Source of the DNA: Pithys albifrons albifrons
Taxonomy: Eukaryota; Chordata; Aves; Passeriformes; Thamnophilidae
Assembly: GCF_047495875.1 (NCBI RefSeq)
Contig: NC_092460.1
Span: 434,001-498,000, forward strand
DNA: 64,000 nucleotides
Direction: 5' to 3'
The notes under the pieces: generated by a model
The model's input: the letters and a program-made list of their open reading frames with translations, nothing else
Databases searched by the model: none
What the model was told of the DNA's origin: nothing
Position numbers and translations under genes: made by a program
In this document: piece by piece, positions 35,560-48,700 of the stretch
Layout of the letters: every line of letters starts with the position of its first letter
Position numbering within the stretch: position 1 is the stretch's first letter

Positions 35560-36050
35560 TGGCAGCGCGGCAGAGGGGCAGGGGCTGGAGGTGGCAGCTG
35601 GGCCAGTTCAGCGGGGAGACAGCCCACGGGCACAGCACAGCACAGCGCAGCAGAGCTGGCAAGGACAAAAAGCGAGGGAGCCGGGCTGTCCCATCTGACT
35701 CCGGGCAACTCGGGTCCTTCTGTGGGGAAAGCTCAGCTCCACAGCGGGTTACCCGGACAGCAGGAGCGTGAGCCCGAGCCTGGGACTCGGCAGCTCCGGG
35801 GCTGGTGTGTCAGACGGGGCGGGCTGCACAGAGGCAGAGCCGCTCCTGTGGCGGGCACTCGCAGGGCCGGGAGCCGGCACCAGCACCTGCACTGGCACCG
35901 GCACTGGCACCAGCGCCGGCGGGGCTGATACACGGAGCGGGCTCGGCTTTTCTCTCCGCCGGCTGATGAGCACCGAGAGCAGCAGCGAAGCCAAGCCTTG
36001 CCCGGTCTCCGCGCCTGATACAAGAGCACGGGCAGGGCACGGTTTGTAGG
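35560..36050. promoter_or_regulatory. GC-rich block, possible regulatory element
   Basis: CpG-containing block with short direct repeats of GGCACYGGCAC (about 35876-35915) that include an E-box CACCTG (about 35884). No coding exon. It lies about 17 kb upstream of the PLXND1 start. Regulatory function is only an inference from composition. Confidence 0.3.
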
Positions 36051-38659
36051 TCAGGATAATCGCCCTTGCTGGACTTATCTAAACATGTCTTACACACGGA
36101 CGTATCAATGAGCAGGAGCGATAATGGCAGCTGAATAGACAGATTGCTCCTGTCTGGGTTACAAAGGGCTTTTATTTAATTATGCTCAATTTGCGTCCCG
36201 TGCCGCTGGATTCCTGCGCTCCCGGTGCAGGGCTCGGCCCGGCTGCTGCCCCGGGTGGTCGCAGCACAGTCGTGCAGATGTCGAGCCCGGCAGGTGCCGA
36301 AGGGCCCCCCGCAGTTCCTGGGAGGCTGTAGGTGCGTGAAACCCCTCCTGGCTGGCTTGGCTTGCGTCCCAGCTGATTTTATTGGGGCTGTGGCACCTGG
36401 CAGAGCTGGCACATGCTCTGCTGCCTTCTATTTTTAAAGTTTCCCTTGGAGCATGGATATGGGGTTGCTGCTGTCCCTGCAGATCTTGTCAGGGTGATGG
36501 TGAGGCTCAGCTGGTGGCAGACTGCTGCCTCCCTGTGAGATGAAGGCACTGAGAAGGGTCACAAGCCCAGGGACAGCCAGGGCCAGCAGAGGCTGCGATG
36601 GTCCTCCTGGCTGCACCACTCAGACCAGAGGCTGCACGCTGGAGTTTCCCCTTACTGAGGCATCACCCCACACTGAGAGCAGGGACAGGGGGGACAAGGT
36701 CGGTCCCCTGTGTATCCAGGGAGCCAGCACCCTGCTGAGCTCCAGTGATGCATTGGCCACCAAGCAGCTCAGGGACTAGTGTGGGAGTAGGGGCACAGTG
36801 CTGGTGCCACAAGTGCCTCCCTGCAGTGACACCAGGCAGGGCCATATCCAGGCTCCAGGCACAGCCTCAGGACCAGGAAAGTCCTGATGGCCAGCGGGGG
36901 GGCACTGGGACTCGCTGCCCACCCCGCTGGCAGCAGCATTCGAGGTCCCACTGGACAAGCCCCTGTTTGATACTGGAGGTGGGGGACCAGGTGCTGGCCC
37001 AGCACCCCGTGGGTGTGGGCTTTGGGTAGGGAGCAGGGGCAGGGCAGAGTGACAACTGGCTGGTTTATCTTACCACACGTCCCGTTTCCGCTGCCTGTGG
37101 CCATCTCTGCAGTACGAGACCAGAGCAGGGTTTTTAAAGGTGCTGGGTTTGCTTCTCTGTCAGCCCACTCCAGCCCTGACTCACTTCCTTTCCCACTGCC
37201 ATCCGTTTGAAGTGCTGCAGGACATCCTTCCGTGCACTCCCATCCCGGGAGCTGGTGGAGCAGGGACTGCTGTGCCTTCCGCCAGATCCTTCAGCACAAG
37301 CAGAGCCTCAGTAACTTATCAGGTCACTGACACAGCCTGAGGTTCAGGATACTCAGTGCCCCCTGTTCTCCTCACAGCCTCCTGAGGAGGAGAAAGCCAA
37401 CACTAATCAGCAATTGGATTTCTTTTCTTTATTGTTTCAGATCATGGGCTCTCACCCAGGTTTGATTTTTTTTTTTTCTCGAGCATCTGGAACCCCCCAA
37501 GGATTTTGGGCAGTGCAGATTAGTTGTCACAACACAAAGATTGTGACAACAATCCATCCAAGCTCTTTCAGAGGAGGATCTGGGGAGAGCTGAAGTTTTT
37601 CACCAAGGAACTTTCTAACACATGCTTGAAGCTCCTGCTAAGAATGCATTAATTAATATTTGGGGAATCCTGCCAAGCAGCCTGACAGGGCAGTCCTCCT
37701 CCAGCCAGGCACAGGGAGGTGAAGTGACATCCATGAGGTCACTGCTGACACTGCCTACAGTCTCTTTGAGAGGTGGGAGAGATGTTGAAGCCCCTGCCAG
37801 ACCCCAGGGCATCTCCTCAGTCCTGTGAGGGGCAGTGCACATTTTTTGTCACAGGCAGAAAAAAAAATATCACAAACCTTGGTTGTTTTTCCACCTTGAT
37901 TTACTGTCAGCTTTGACAAGCTTTGTCTCTCAGCTCCCAGCATACTGCCAGCCATGACTAATGCTGTTGATTTGATAATATATCTAATCTGACTTTCTTG
38001 AAAATGCCCAGTATCTCAGAGCTTCTGTTCTCCTTCTTGAACCATCTTCTTTCCTCGCCTTCTTTCTCTTTCTCAGCTGGGGCCAATCTGTCTGGGAAAC
38101 AGTCCAATTTGCTTCCATCTGATGGGAGCAGATTCCAGCTCTCTTCCCTTCATCTGCTCCAGAGTTGAAATCAGCCTAGGTCATTATTTTGAAATCCTTC
38201 ATTTTCCTCCTTTGAATTTTTGCTGCTGCTTTTCTTCTTCATCAGAGGCACCCATGAAAACACCTCTAAATATCTCTTTCTGTAGGGTTTTCTCAGAGCA
38301 GTCACCACACACTAGGCATGACATGGACATTTGAGATCCAGACAAGGCCTTCCCCATATTTGAGACCTTCGTGTGCTCTGAGGAGCACCAGTATCCCGTG
38401 CTGGATACAACTTAAACTAGGCAGGCTTCAGTCTTCCCAAAGGCATTCCCTGAGTATCAGGGGCACCCTTGAACAGGGCACACTGTGCTTTCTTTCCCAT
38501 GGCTCCTGCAGCTGCCAGTTGCTGTATGGGACAGCCAGGTCCCTGTTACACCGCAGTGTGTGGGTAAAGGATGCATCTGCTTTTCTCCTGGTGGGATCCC
38601 TGGATGGGCCCTGGCCCTGGTGCTTTGCTCACCCTGCTAGGGCTGTTTGTTGGTGAGGC
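36051..38659. other. Intergenic spacer with one candidate conserved element
   Basis: No gene. At 36051-36190 several transcription-factor-like sites crowd together: GATAATCG, CTTATCT (GATA-type), TACAAAGGG (SOX/TCF-type) and TTTAATTATGC (homeodomain-type). The rest is unique sequence, with a poly(T) run near 37468-37480. Confidence 0.4.
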
Positions 38660-38740
38660 CTCTCACCAGCCCCTGCCACCAGCCCCTGCCTCCAGCTCCT
38701 GCCACCAGCCTTTGTCACCAACCCCTGTCACTGGCTGGGG
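38660..38740. repeat. Short imperfect CAGCCCCTGCCAC repeat
   Basis: About five degenerate copies of a 14-15-bp CACCAGCCCCTGC-like unit. It gives a Pro/Ala/Ser-rich spurious open frame on the plus strand. Confidence 0.6.
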
Positions 38741-40904
38741 GGGCTGCCCGAGCTGCTCCCCTGTGCTCAGCATGGGGAGGGACTCTGCTGGCATCCTCCC
38801 TCCTGCCACGGTGCCAACTAGGGCTGCAGTTGCACCCCTGAAAGGGGCATGGAGCTGCTTCTAACTTGATCATGGTGACAAGAGAATTACAGTTGAATTG
38901 TCCAGTTTATAGAACCCCCAAGTTAATTAACTGTGATTGATAAGCCACTGCCAGAGTGAACCATACTGCAGGCTTGTCTATGTAATCTCTGTTTGTATGT
39001 TTAAAGACTGATAGGAGAGCCAAAAATAATTCCAGACAAAAAGATAAGTCTGAAGATGCATGGTGATGTCTTGAAAATTTAATTTAGAAGAGAAAATATT
39101 CCTTTTAAAATTACATTATTAACTGCTGTCAAGTGAGAGCCATTTGGCCTTCACGTGCTGTGAATGAATTCAGCCAAGTTGTGTCAGACTGCTCTGAAAA
39201 GCAGAGTGTGCCACAGCCCAGGCCCTTCTCTGTGCTCTGGGTGCATAAAATCTGCATGATTGCTCTGCAATGGGGCTTGTCAGCAGGGACTGCAGCTGGG
39301 TTATGAATCACTTTATTTTGTCATGTGAGCTGGTTTCACACCAACATCTCTGGAGGGAAAATGTGAAAAATTGGGGGAGGGAGGGAAGGGTGTGTCAGAT
39401 GCAACCCCATCCCCCAGCCCTGTTCTTGATGGAAATGATTCTCCCTCTCCACTAGCTCCTGACTAGTCCTAATTTAATAGCATGGAGCGAAGTGGCCAAC
39501 ATAAAATATATGTGTTTTGTTTTCACGTCTGAGTCTCACATGGCCACAAGTCATAGTCCGAAATGATTGGGGGTGTTATCAGTCACACAATCTGACATTT
39601 TGCCAAAAGGTCTCTTTTGTCTCTTCTCTGAAGTGTGAAATCAAGGGATGCTGTTTCTTGTGTTCTGCAAAGAGAAATGTGAGTTGCAGAGCCTTAAGGA
39701 GCCATTAGATGAGGGAAACCAAAGAAGAAAAGAAAAATCAAGATCTCTTGCTTCTGATAATCACACAAATACTGGATCTCTAGGGACACTCGATGTAAAA
39801 CTTAGGAACACTTAGGAAGCACCTGAAAAACTGCCATGGAAATTTCCCAGCCTGGCCATTGTATTGTCTTATTGTCTCCTGCATCCTTTACTGGGATAAT
39901 CAAAGATTCAGATTGTAATTTGGTTCCCCCCCCCCCATATTTTTGTATTTATTTATTCAGTAGCCATTAAGGACAACAAAAATGAAATTACCCACCCCTG
40001 ACTGAGTTCCCTCGATGTTTAGTTAAAGTACACAGTTATGCAAAACAGGCAAACTCCCACTGCACATTTTCCTAAGTAGCAAAAGCATAAACCAAACAAA
40101 AGCCCCTCTATGGAGACAAATTACTCACCCATCAAAGAATTACTTACTGTGGGCAAGTAGACTTTTACAAGGTTGATTTCTAAGTGTGTAGATGAATGTT
40201 ACAGCTGGTAAGAATTTATTAGTCAATGAAACTGCAGAAAAGGAAAAGATAAGGAGACAGAGATTTGTTTTTCCTGACTGGGAAGGGTCTGATACTGTGC
40301 TGCTGAAAAGTGATGCCCTGGTCTCTACCTTTCTCAAACCAGGAAGGTGTTTGGTTGTTACAGTTTTAAGCTCACAATACAACCTCCTGAGATGCCTGCT
40401 CCCTACGAGAGGGGAAGTGAGTGTAGACATACAATCCAGATGCTTTTCCCAGCACTTCCCCTCAGGAGGCTGCTGCTCCTCTCTGGGCACACCCAGAGCC
40501 AGGACCCCGTGCCCACCGTGCAGCCTGGCTGGTTTGTGGCTTCATGGGCACCTGCCCACGCTGGGGCCAAGCAGCACACTACTGAAACCTGTCCCCTCCT
40601 GGAGTGCAGCAGCCAGCCCAGCCCTCAGCTTGGCCCAACAGAGCTAATGTGGCCTTGCAAGCAGCAGCTCCCCACAGCAGCCTGCTGCTGCCCTGGTAAA
40701 CAGCATATGGGAGTGAGGATGAGCTGGGGAGGTTGCCATAAAGGCTTTTGCTGCTTCCAAATTCTGGCTCTCAGCATGCACAGACCTGCTGTTTGAGCAA
40801 GCAGAGCCCACCTGCTGGCCGTGTGGACAGGGAGGCTGGAACCAGTGTGTGTGTGTGATGGCTCTGAGCCCACAGTGCCCTGGCTGAGGGGGATCAGGGT
40901 TTGC
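38741..40904. other. Intergenic spacer, AT-rich part may be an enhancer
   Basis: No gene. The AT-rich stretch 38870-39130 has a palindromic GTTAATTAAC (38922-38931), TGATTGATAAG, a CCAAAAATAATTCC box (39020-39033) and AGATAAG (39042-39048), a density typical of developmental enhancers (inference). An 11-base poly(C) lies at 39926-39936. The end grades into the pentanucleotide array. Confidence 0.4.
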
Positions 40905-42726
40905 AACAGCACAGCACAGCACAGCTCAGCACAGCACTGCTCAGCACTGCACAGCACAGCACAGCACAGCACTGCACAGCATAGCTCAGCACAGCTCAGC
41001 ACAGCACTGCACAGCATAGCTCAGCACAGCTCAGCACAGCACAACACAGCACAGCACAGCACAGCACAGCTCAGCACAACACAGCACAGCACAGCTCAGC
41101 ACAGCACTGCACAGCATAGCTCAGCACAGCTCAGCACAGCACAACACAGCACAGCTCAGCACAACACTGCACAGCACAGCACAGCACAGCACTGCACTGC
41201 ACAGCACAGCACAGCACAGCACTGCACTGCACAGCACAGCACAGCACAGCACAGCACAGCACTGCACTGCACAGCACAGCACAGCACAGCACAGCACAGC
41301 ACAGCACTGCACTGCACAGCACAGCACAGCACAACACAGCACAGCACAGCACAGCACAACACAGCACAACACAGCACAGCACAGCACAACACAGCACAGC
41401 ACAGCTCAGCACAGCACAGCACAGCACAGCACTGCACTGCACAACACAGCACAGCTCAGCACAACACTGCACAGCACAGCACTGCACAGCACAGCACAGC
41501 ACTGCACAGCACTGCACAACACAGCACAGCACAGCACAGCACAGCACTGCACAACACAGCACAGCTCAGCACAGCACAGCACTGCACTGCACAGCACTGC
41601 ACTGCACAACACAGCACAGCTCAGCACAGCACAGCACAGCTCAGCACAGCACAGCACAGCACAGCACAGCTCAGCACAGCTCAGCACAGCTCAGCACAGC
41701 TCAGCACAGCACAGCTCAGCACAGCACAGCACAGCTCAGCACAGCACAGCAGAGCACAGCTCAGCACAACACAGCACAACACAGCACTGCACAGCACAGC
41801 ACTGCACAGCTCAGCACAGCACAGCACAGCACAGCTCAGCACAGCACAGCACAGCACAGCTCAGCACAACACAGCACAACACAGCACTGCACAGCACAGC
41901 ACAGCACAGCACAGCACTGCACAGCACAGCACAGCACTGCTCAGCACAGCACTGCACAGCTCAGCACAGCACAGCACAGCTCAGCACAGCACAGCACAGC
42001 ACAGCACAGCTCAGCACAGCACAGCACAGCACAGCACTGCACAGCACAGCACAGCTCAGCTCAGCACAGCACAGCACAGCTCAGCACAGCACAGCTCAGC
42101 ACAGCACAGCACAGCACAGCACAGCTCAGCACAGCACAGCACAGCACAGCACTGCACAGCACTGCACAGCTCAGCTCAGCACAGCACAGCACAGCACAGC
42201 TCAGCACAGCACAGCACAGCACAGCACTGCACAGCACTGCACAGCTCAGCTCAGCACAGCACAGCACAGCACAGCACAGCACAGCTCAGCACTGCACTGC
42301 ACAGCACAGCACAGCACAGCACAGCACTGCACAGCTCAGCTCAGCACAGCACAGCACTGCACAGCTCAGCACAGCACAGCACAGCTCAGCACAGCACAGC
42401 ACAGCACTGCACAGCACTGCACAGCACAGCTCAGCACAGCACAGCACAGCACAGCACAGCACAGCACAGCACAGCTCAGCACAGCACAGCACTGCACAGC
42501 ACAGCACAGCACAGCACAGCTCAGCACAGCACTGCACAGCTCAGCACAGCACAGCACTGCACAACACAGCACAGCACAGCACTGCACAGCTCAGCACTGC
42601 ACAGCACAGCACAGCACAGCACAGCACTGCACAGCTCAGCACAGCACTGCTCAGCACTGCACAGCACTGCACAGCACTGCACAACACAGCACAGCACAGC
42701 ACTGCACAGCACTGCACAGTACAGCA
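40905..42726. repeat. 1.8-kb AGCAC pentanucleotide array
   Basis: Almost perfectly phased 5-bp units: AGCAC is dominant, with variants AGCTC, TGCAC, TGCTC and AACAC, and a rare ATAGC or AGAGC. Variants pair into 10-bp decamers, and longer blocks recur. For example, an ACTGC-ACAGC-ACTGC-ACAGC-TCAGC-TCAGC block at 42151 returns 75 bp later at 42226, and an AGCATAGCTC marker recurs at about 40978, 41013 and 41113. The plus strand has no stop in one frame, giving a spurious Ser-Thr-Ala-Gln-His polymer of several hundred residues; the minus strand gives Cys-Ala-Val-Leu polymers. No start context or conserved flank suggests a gene. Confidence 0.97.
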
Positions 42727-45700
42727 CCCCAGGTGTGCCTGGCTGGGGACCCAGTGCTGGAGCCTCCGGTGGGGCTGCTGGGCAGTGCTCACCTGCCAGT
42801 GTTCAACGCCTTTGCCATGTGCCACACAGATGCACTGCTGCCCAAAGCTGTGCTGGGACCAACTTCCCTTGGTCACTTGGTATTTTCTAAATCCATTCAT
42901 TCTTCAGTTTCTTCTGCTGCTGCTTCCCTCCCCTCTCGCTCTGAAGGCTGTGTCTGTGGAGAATGTTGACATGAAAGGAAGGAAGACTTGGTCCCTTAGG
43001 GAGGAAGTAGACTTGGGCTTACTTTTTTCTTTTTCTGACCAATTCTGGAGCAAAATACTCCAGCCAAGAGTTGGTCTGCATAGGTCTGAGCATGAAACAG
43101 ATGCAAAGTTTCATGTAGCAAATAAAGTGGCACAGGGAAATGGATATATTTTTACATGCTGTTGTTTCCCATCTTTTGCATGGGATCAGAGCTATTAGAT
43201 CTGAAGCTGATTGTGAGACCCAGCACAATAAAAAAGTAGTGGCTACCAGTTTCTTCATGGTCGTCCAGAAGCTGGAGTGTAATGATCCTTTGAAATACAG
43301 GCCACAAACAGGCTCTTCCCACTTTTTAAACAAATCCTCCCAACATACACCCCTTTCTAGCTTAGAAAATAATGAAAGGAAAACAGGTTTGCTAATAGTT
43401 CAAAATCTGGAGCAAAGAGCTACATTTACATTCCAAACCTTGCATGAATGTCCAGCTGTAAGAGTTTCCAAGCAGGGTGAAAGCCAGCGAGTCAAAGAAG
43501 TTGGACAATTACTCTTATTTGTCTCCCTTGTTTGCATTGAAATAATTCAGGCAAGCCCAACTGTGTCACTTGAATTCTCCAAGGTATAATTTAGGTATGA
43601 GATGTTTACAATCAACTCTCATTTGCATCAACTGTGAGAAAAACACAGGATTTATTGGCTATTTCAACTGGTGGGTTAATTACTATTTTAACCACTATTT
43701 ATTCAACCTCCTGCATCTGAACAGCCCCCAGGACAGATCCTGCCACTCCTGCTGCAGTCCTTGCTCTGCAGGTGTCCTGCAAGTGGGAGAGGAGCAAGAC
43801 CAGGGCCTGTCAGTGTGGTCCAAGTTTTGTGAAGCAGAATTGGTGTTTGACCCATATAGGTGTCTAACTGAGAGCCCCAGAATGGTCAGACCTGCCAGGA
43901 ACCACATGCACATCTTTTTTCAGTCCCAAGAACAAGCTTGAACAAAAGTAATGTTTCCCATGAGCCATGCTCTGTGTCCCTGCCAGCGATGGTTACAGAA
44001 CTGCTCAGAAAGGAGTTTGATAAAATCACTGGGGCCGTTTGTGAGCTGGGAAGCCTCTCAGTGTGTGCCAGGACCTCGGGGGCTGGCCCCACACTCCTCT
44101 GTGAGTGCTGCACAGAGAAGGAAAAACACTGCTAAGCAAGGCTACAATGAACAGGGTAACTGATAGAAATTTTGATTGAAACCAGAAGTAAGTTTTGCTG
44201 TTGTTTTTTTTTAACCCAGGCTTAAATAGGCATCACTTAGAAGAAGAACATTGATCGAAAGATAAACCCAGCGCATGGGAGGACCCTGAAGGTGAAAAGT
44301 ACCATTAAGTAGGTTAAAGGAGCCTGCCCTTGTATGACAAGCTGTTCTGTGTGTGAGAGGACAGAGGGCACCAAGAGGCAGGTAAGAAGATTAGGAGGTT
44401 GGATTCCAGGTTACAGAAACCTCAGCAACTCTTGTCCCCTTGGGCACCTCTGTGTGGGTTGAAGGCAAGAGCCTAATAAGTGCTGGCTGTGATGACTTTG
44501 GTGCTGCTCACACCTCTCCTCTGGGAACTGACCCAAGCCTGTCAGCTAGTTCCTATGTGCCAGTGGCTCTCTGTGTGGGAATGAATTTGGGGCATTTAGC
44601 TGTCTGGCCTGAAAGGGAGGAGAAAGGCCCCATATTTCATGCCATGTCCTAAAGACATGCAGTGAAATGTGTGTTTTCCCACTGTGACCCCGGCAGACCC
44701 TGGGTCACCTCACCCAGGTAGAGGGAACAGCCAAGGCACTGGCTGGGGAGGAATGGAACAGCCCTGGGCTGAGACTGAGGCTGCCCCAGCAGACGGGGGG
44801 GGAACCGACCCCAGTCCTGCTGATCCAAGCTGGGGCTTGGCTGCTGATTGCAGGAGGTGGAAATCCCACGTTTGGCTCTGGGAAAACAAAAAGCTGGCAG
44901 AGCCCAAATCTGACCTGACAGTGTTGTGTGCACAGGGTTTGCCTTCTTGCTGCCCTGGGTGAACAAACGCTGCCAATTCACAGTTCCGTGGAGAGGCAGA
45001 GGAGCTCAGCCCCAGGCTGGCACCTGCAGGGCAGGGCCTGCAGCTCCTCAGCCTGTCGTCCTGTTAGACCTTATCACTGCTCTCCAGACAAACACCACGA
45101 AGTGAAGGGTTACTGCAGTTCCCCAGCTTTTGCAGGGCTAACAGGACATTTAATTCCCTGGAGCTGTTGCTCTGCACCCTGTGAGCAGCTACATCACTTG
45201 CATGGAGCACGGTGAGATTGCAGTGATGTGTGGGAGTCCTTCTATCCCTTGTGGGGCAGAAGAGGCTGAGAAAAGGGATACCAGGGACACACATGACCCC
45301 TGAAATACACAGCACACCTGTGTACAATGTGAGAGCTTGATGTGAAATAGCACAAAGATGGAACAGCTGAGCTGACATTCAAGCAATAAAAGTACTCCAG
45401 TCTCTAACTGTATGGTATTTATATTTTAAAACAGTGTTGAAAGGTCATTTTAACTATTTATGTTGTTTAATTACCTTTTCCACTTTCCTCAGCCATATCA
45501 GCTGAGGTTGCTTCATCTCTCCTTTACTACACTTCTGCTCAGCTTCAGGGTCACATTCACTGGTGGGTGAAGCACTTTGGATGGGTTATCCAGATTGCTC
45601 AAAGTGAAAACTAGTTTCACTTGTATAAAGAGTCATGTGACTGTTTTCACCAGGACACTGCTAACATCACATATGTTATACTCTTGAATTTGTGATGAAT

Positions 45701-48700
45701 TCAAACACAATACATATCTGTGCACAGAAACATGGGGATTATACATGGACAGTATCTTTGCAAGCTGAACTAGAACTGCCTGAGAACTCTCCTTCTGTGC
45801 ACAAAATTCAAATTGCTGAAACTAGTACAGCACAGGCCTTGCTGACATTTTAAATGTGTATGTGCACACGTCTTTTTTATACATGTGTGTGTTTGTGTAT
45901 GACTTTCAAGTTTTCACTTATCTCTAAGATTAATGAATGTGTTGACTGCACATGAGAAATGTGGAAGCCTTTAAGACTGTTGGGGTCACGAGGGAAATGT
46001 CAAGACTCAGATTGCTGTCTACAATACCTCCAAAAATATATACCAGCTGACACCCACGAGTGACATTATAATGAGAGACAGCTATTAGAGGCAATGTAAA
46101 CCACGTGCTGCTGTGCCACTCGTCAGAACTGTGGCTCGGGATTGCAGCCAGCAGTCCATTGCAACACACAGGTAGGAAAGCACTTCAGGTTTCCTGGTAA
46201 AAGCAGTGGGCACACACATTTATAACTGGTGTCTGCTAGTATGTTACTGGGAGAGGCTGACCCTGCACCTCTGCTCAAGTGCCAGAACGTGGCGCAAGCG
46301 CTGCAGGACCTGATGAGCCTGTGTGGAGGGCAGCGAGGCCAAGAATGGTCCTCCCAGTAATGGCTGAGAACTGCCTGCCCTTGGCACAGGTACGGTGTGG
46401 GCAGGGCTGGGGTGCAGAAGGGCTTGTGGCTGGATGTAGGTGAGTGCCTGGATGGACCTCTGGGCTGAAGTTCAAGCAGGGACAGCACAAATGAGAAAGT
46501 TAGGGTGCTGGAGGGCAGGATTGGTGGGGCTGGGCTGGATAAACCTCAGGAGAGTCGATGGTGGTAGTGCCCAGGTGCTGGGTGCAGTAGTTACTGCTCG
46601 TGTATGTTTTGGACATGATGCTGTCAAGGGCTATCCAAGCAAGGCTTGTGGCTGGGGCTGCTGGTGTTATGAGACTCAGGCTAAGGCCAGTTGACACTTG
46701 GGCTGCCAGAGGAGGAGTCCACAGCACAGCCTGGACAGAGAAGCTACAGGACAGTGTGCAGGGCTGCACTGAGCAAGTGCTGGATGCCAGGCCAAGGTCA
46801 CAACAAGGACAACTGACCAGAAGCTGGGGATGACCTTGGCAGAAAGCCATGAACTTGCATGAGCTCTGGATCCAGCAGTGTCTGTGGAGCTGGTTCAGGG
46901 CAAGTGGCAGCCGTGGGTGTTCAGCTGGGATTAGGGCAGAGCCTGCCAGAGGGATTAGGGGATGTAAGAGGGAATGAGAAGGTGCCATCTGAGGTTTACA
47001 GTTTCACTGACCCTGGGTCCTCCAAGTTAAGGGCACACCTGGAGCAAATCTGGGGTCTGCTCTGTTCAGCTGGGTGGAGATCAGAGGTGCTCAGAGCTGG
47101 ACAAACCAAATGATTCCAAGCTCAGTGCAACATGGTATATCCTTTAAAGCAAGATGAAGCATTAACCAAAATTATTAGGATTGTATTAAGACATACAAAA
47201 CAAGCAATAAATTTACAATTAACCACATTTAACCCTTTCACTTCAAAGCACAAAATGAGCATCAAGACTGAAGCCTCAGTAAGCTCAGTGAACACAGGAG
47301 AGAGTAACATGGAAGCCACTGAGGTAAGTCAAATTGGTTGCAATTAACAAGGGTAGTGTGGGCTATAATAACATATTTACAACCTGGTGATTATGCTGTG
47401 GGAAGGAAGGGATGGGGATTAAAGCCCTGCTTAGTTTAGGCTGCATTTTAGTGCAGCCTGTTCTTCAGTAGTACACAGTTAAAAATGTCGTCTGTCGAAT
47501 CCCACTGACATATTTTGGCAATAGATATATCCTCTAATTGAAAGCAATTGTTGTGTTGTAAGCTTTCCCCTTCTCCCATTTGTTTTGGTTAATGAGCAGT
47601 GGTGGCCTGTCTACTTAAGCACGTATTGAGCAACTGCTTGCAGGGAAGTCAGCATATTGCAGAGCGTGCAGCACGATCCTGCCTGACTTCATAAGGGAAA
47701 GGCTCCTCCAGGCTTCAGTGGAGGATGCTGGAACAAAGCTGGTAGGATCAGCCTGGCTGTTGTTGTTGCAGGGCTTTGCTGTGTGGGTCAGCTGGGGCCT
47801 TCATGTGTGAACTCCAGGGTAAGAGCTGGGCTCCCTTCCAAGGCAGCCCAGCTTTGTTTTGAGCAATCAGCATGGGCCCCACTGGGAATCCCACGAGGAG
47901 ATGCTCTGCTTCATGTTGCCTTCGCTTCCTTTGCTGCGAGCCAAGTTCTGCATCCTACACAGCTGGCAGGCAGTCAGGACATGCAGGGCTGGCGTGGGCA
48001 GGACATGGCTGGCCCCACTGTGGCAGTGCAGCCTCGGGAGGCTGAACCAGCCCTGCTTGGTCATCCCAGGTTAAAAGGTGCAGAGGCCACTGCTGCCCAC
48101 AGAAACCCCCTGAGGCTGGTGCTGGCTGGACCCAGCCAAGGCAGGGCCTTATTCTGCCATCACACCTGTGCCTGCCTGCGACACCCACACTGAAAAGGGA
48201 CAGATATGGATGAGGGACTGTAGGGGCAACCAGGGTGGCAGGGGCTGTGCTTCACCTGGCCACCAACCACCACAGGCTGAGCTTCCCATGCATCAGAACT
48301 GGGGCTGCATTCAAGCTCACCAGCCAGGTCTTCAGCCGCTACCAGTGTGAAGCTGGGACAATGGAGTGCTGTGCTCTTTCTAAGCCTCGAAGGAAAATAA
48401 AAGCAACAGGTCACCAAGGAGATCTGGGGGAAACTGGGGAGCCTGCTGCTTTTGTACTCAGTGAAGGCCTGGGTGGTGAAAGAGCTCCTCTCCACCCACA
48501 GGGCCCAGGTCAAACCCAGCACAGGCTACCAAAGACACGTCTCTTTAATGCCTTGTGATAAACCTCCTGGTCCAGAAAGTCCTGCCATTATTGTGTGTGT
48601 GAACTTTCACCAGCACTGTATCTGTCATTAACTTAGAAGGAAACCTTTTTGTGCTCACAACCTCTGTGTGCACAGCTCCTCTCTGGAGGCAAATCCCTCA

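Noticed and set aside
41121..42727. Cysteine-rich (CCAVLCCAV) minus-strand frames
   Set aside because: Translation of the AGCAC repeat in antisense; no start or flank that looks coding.
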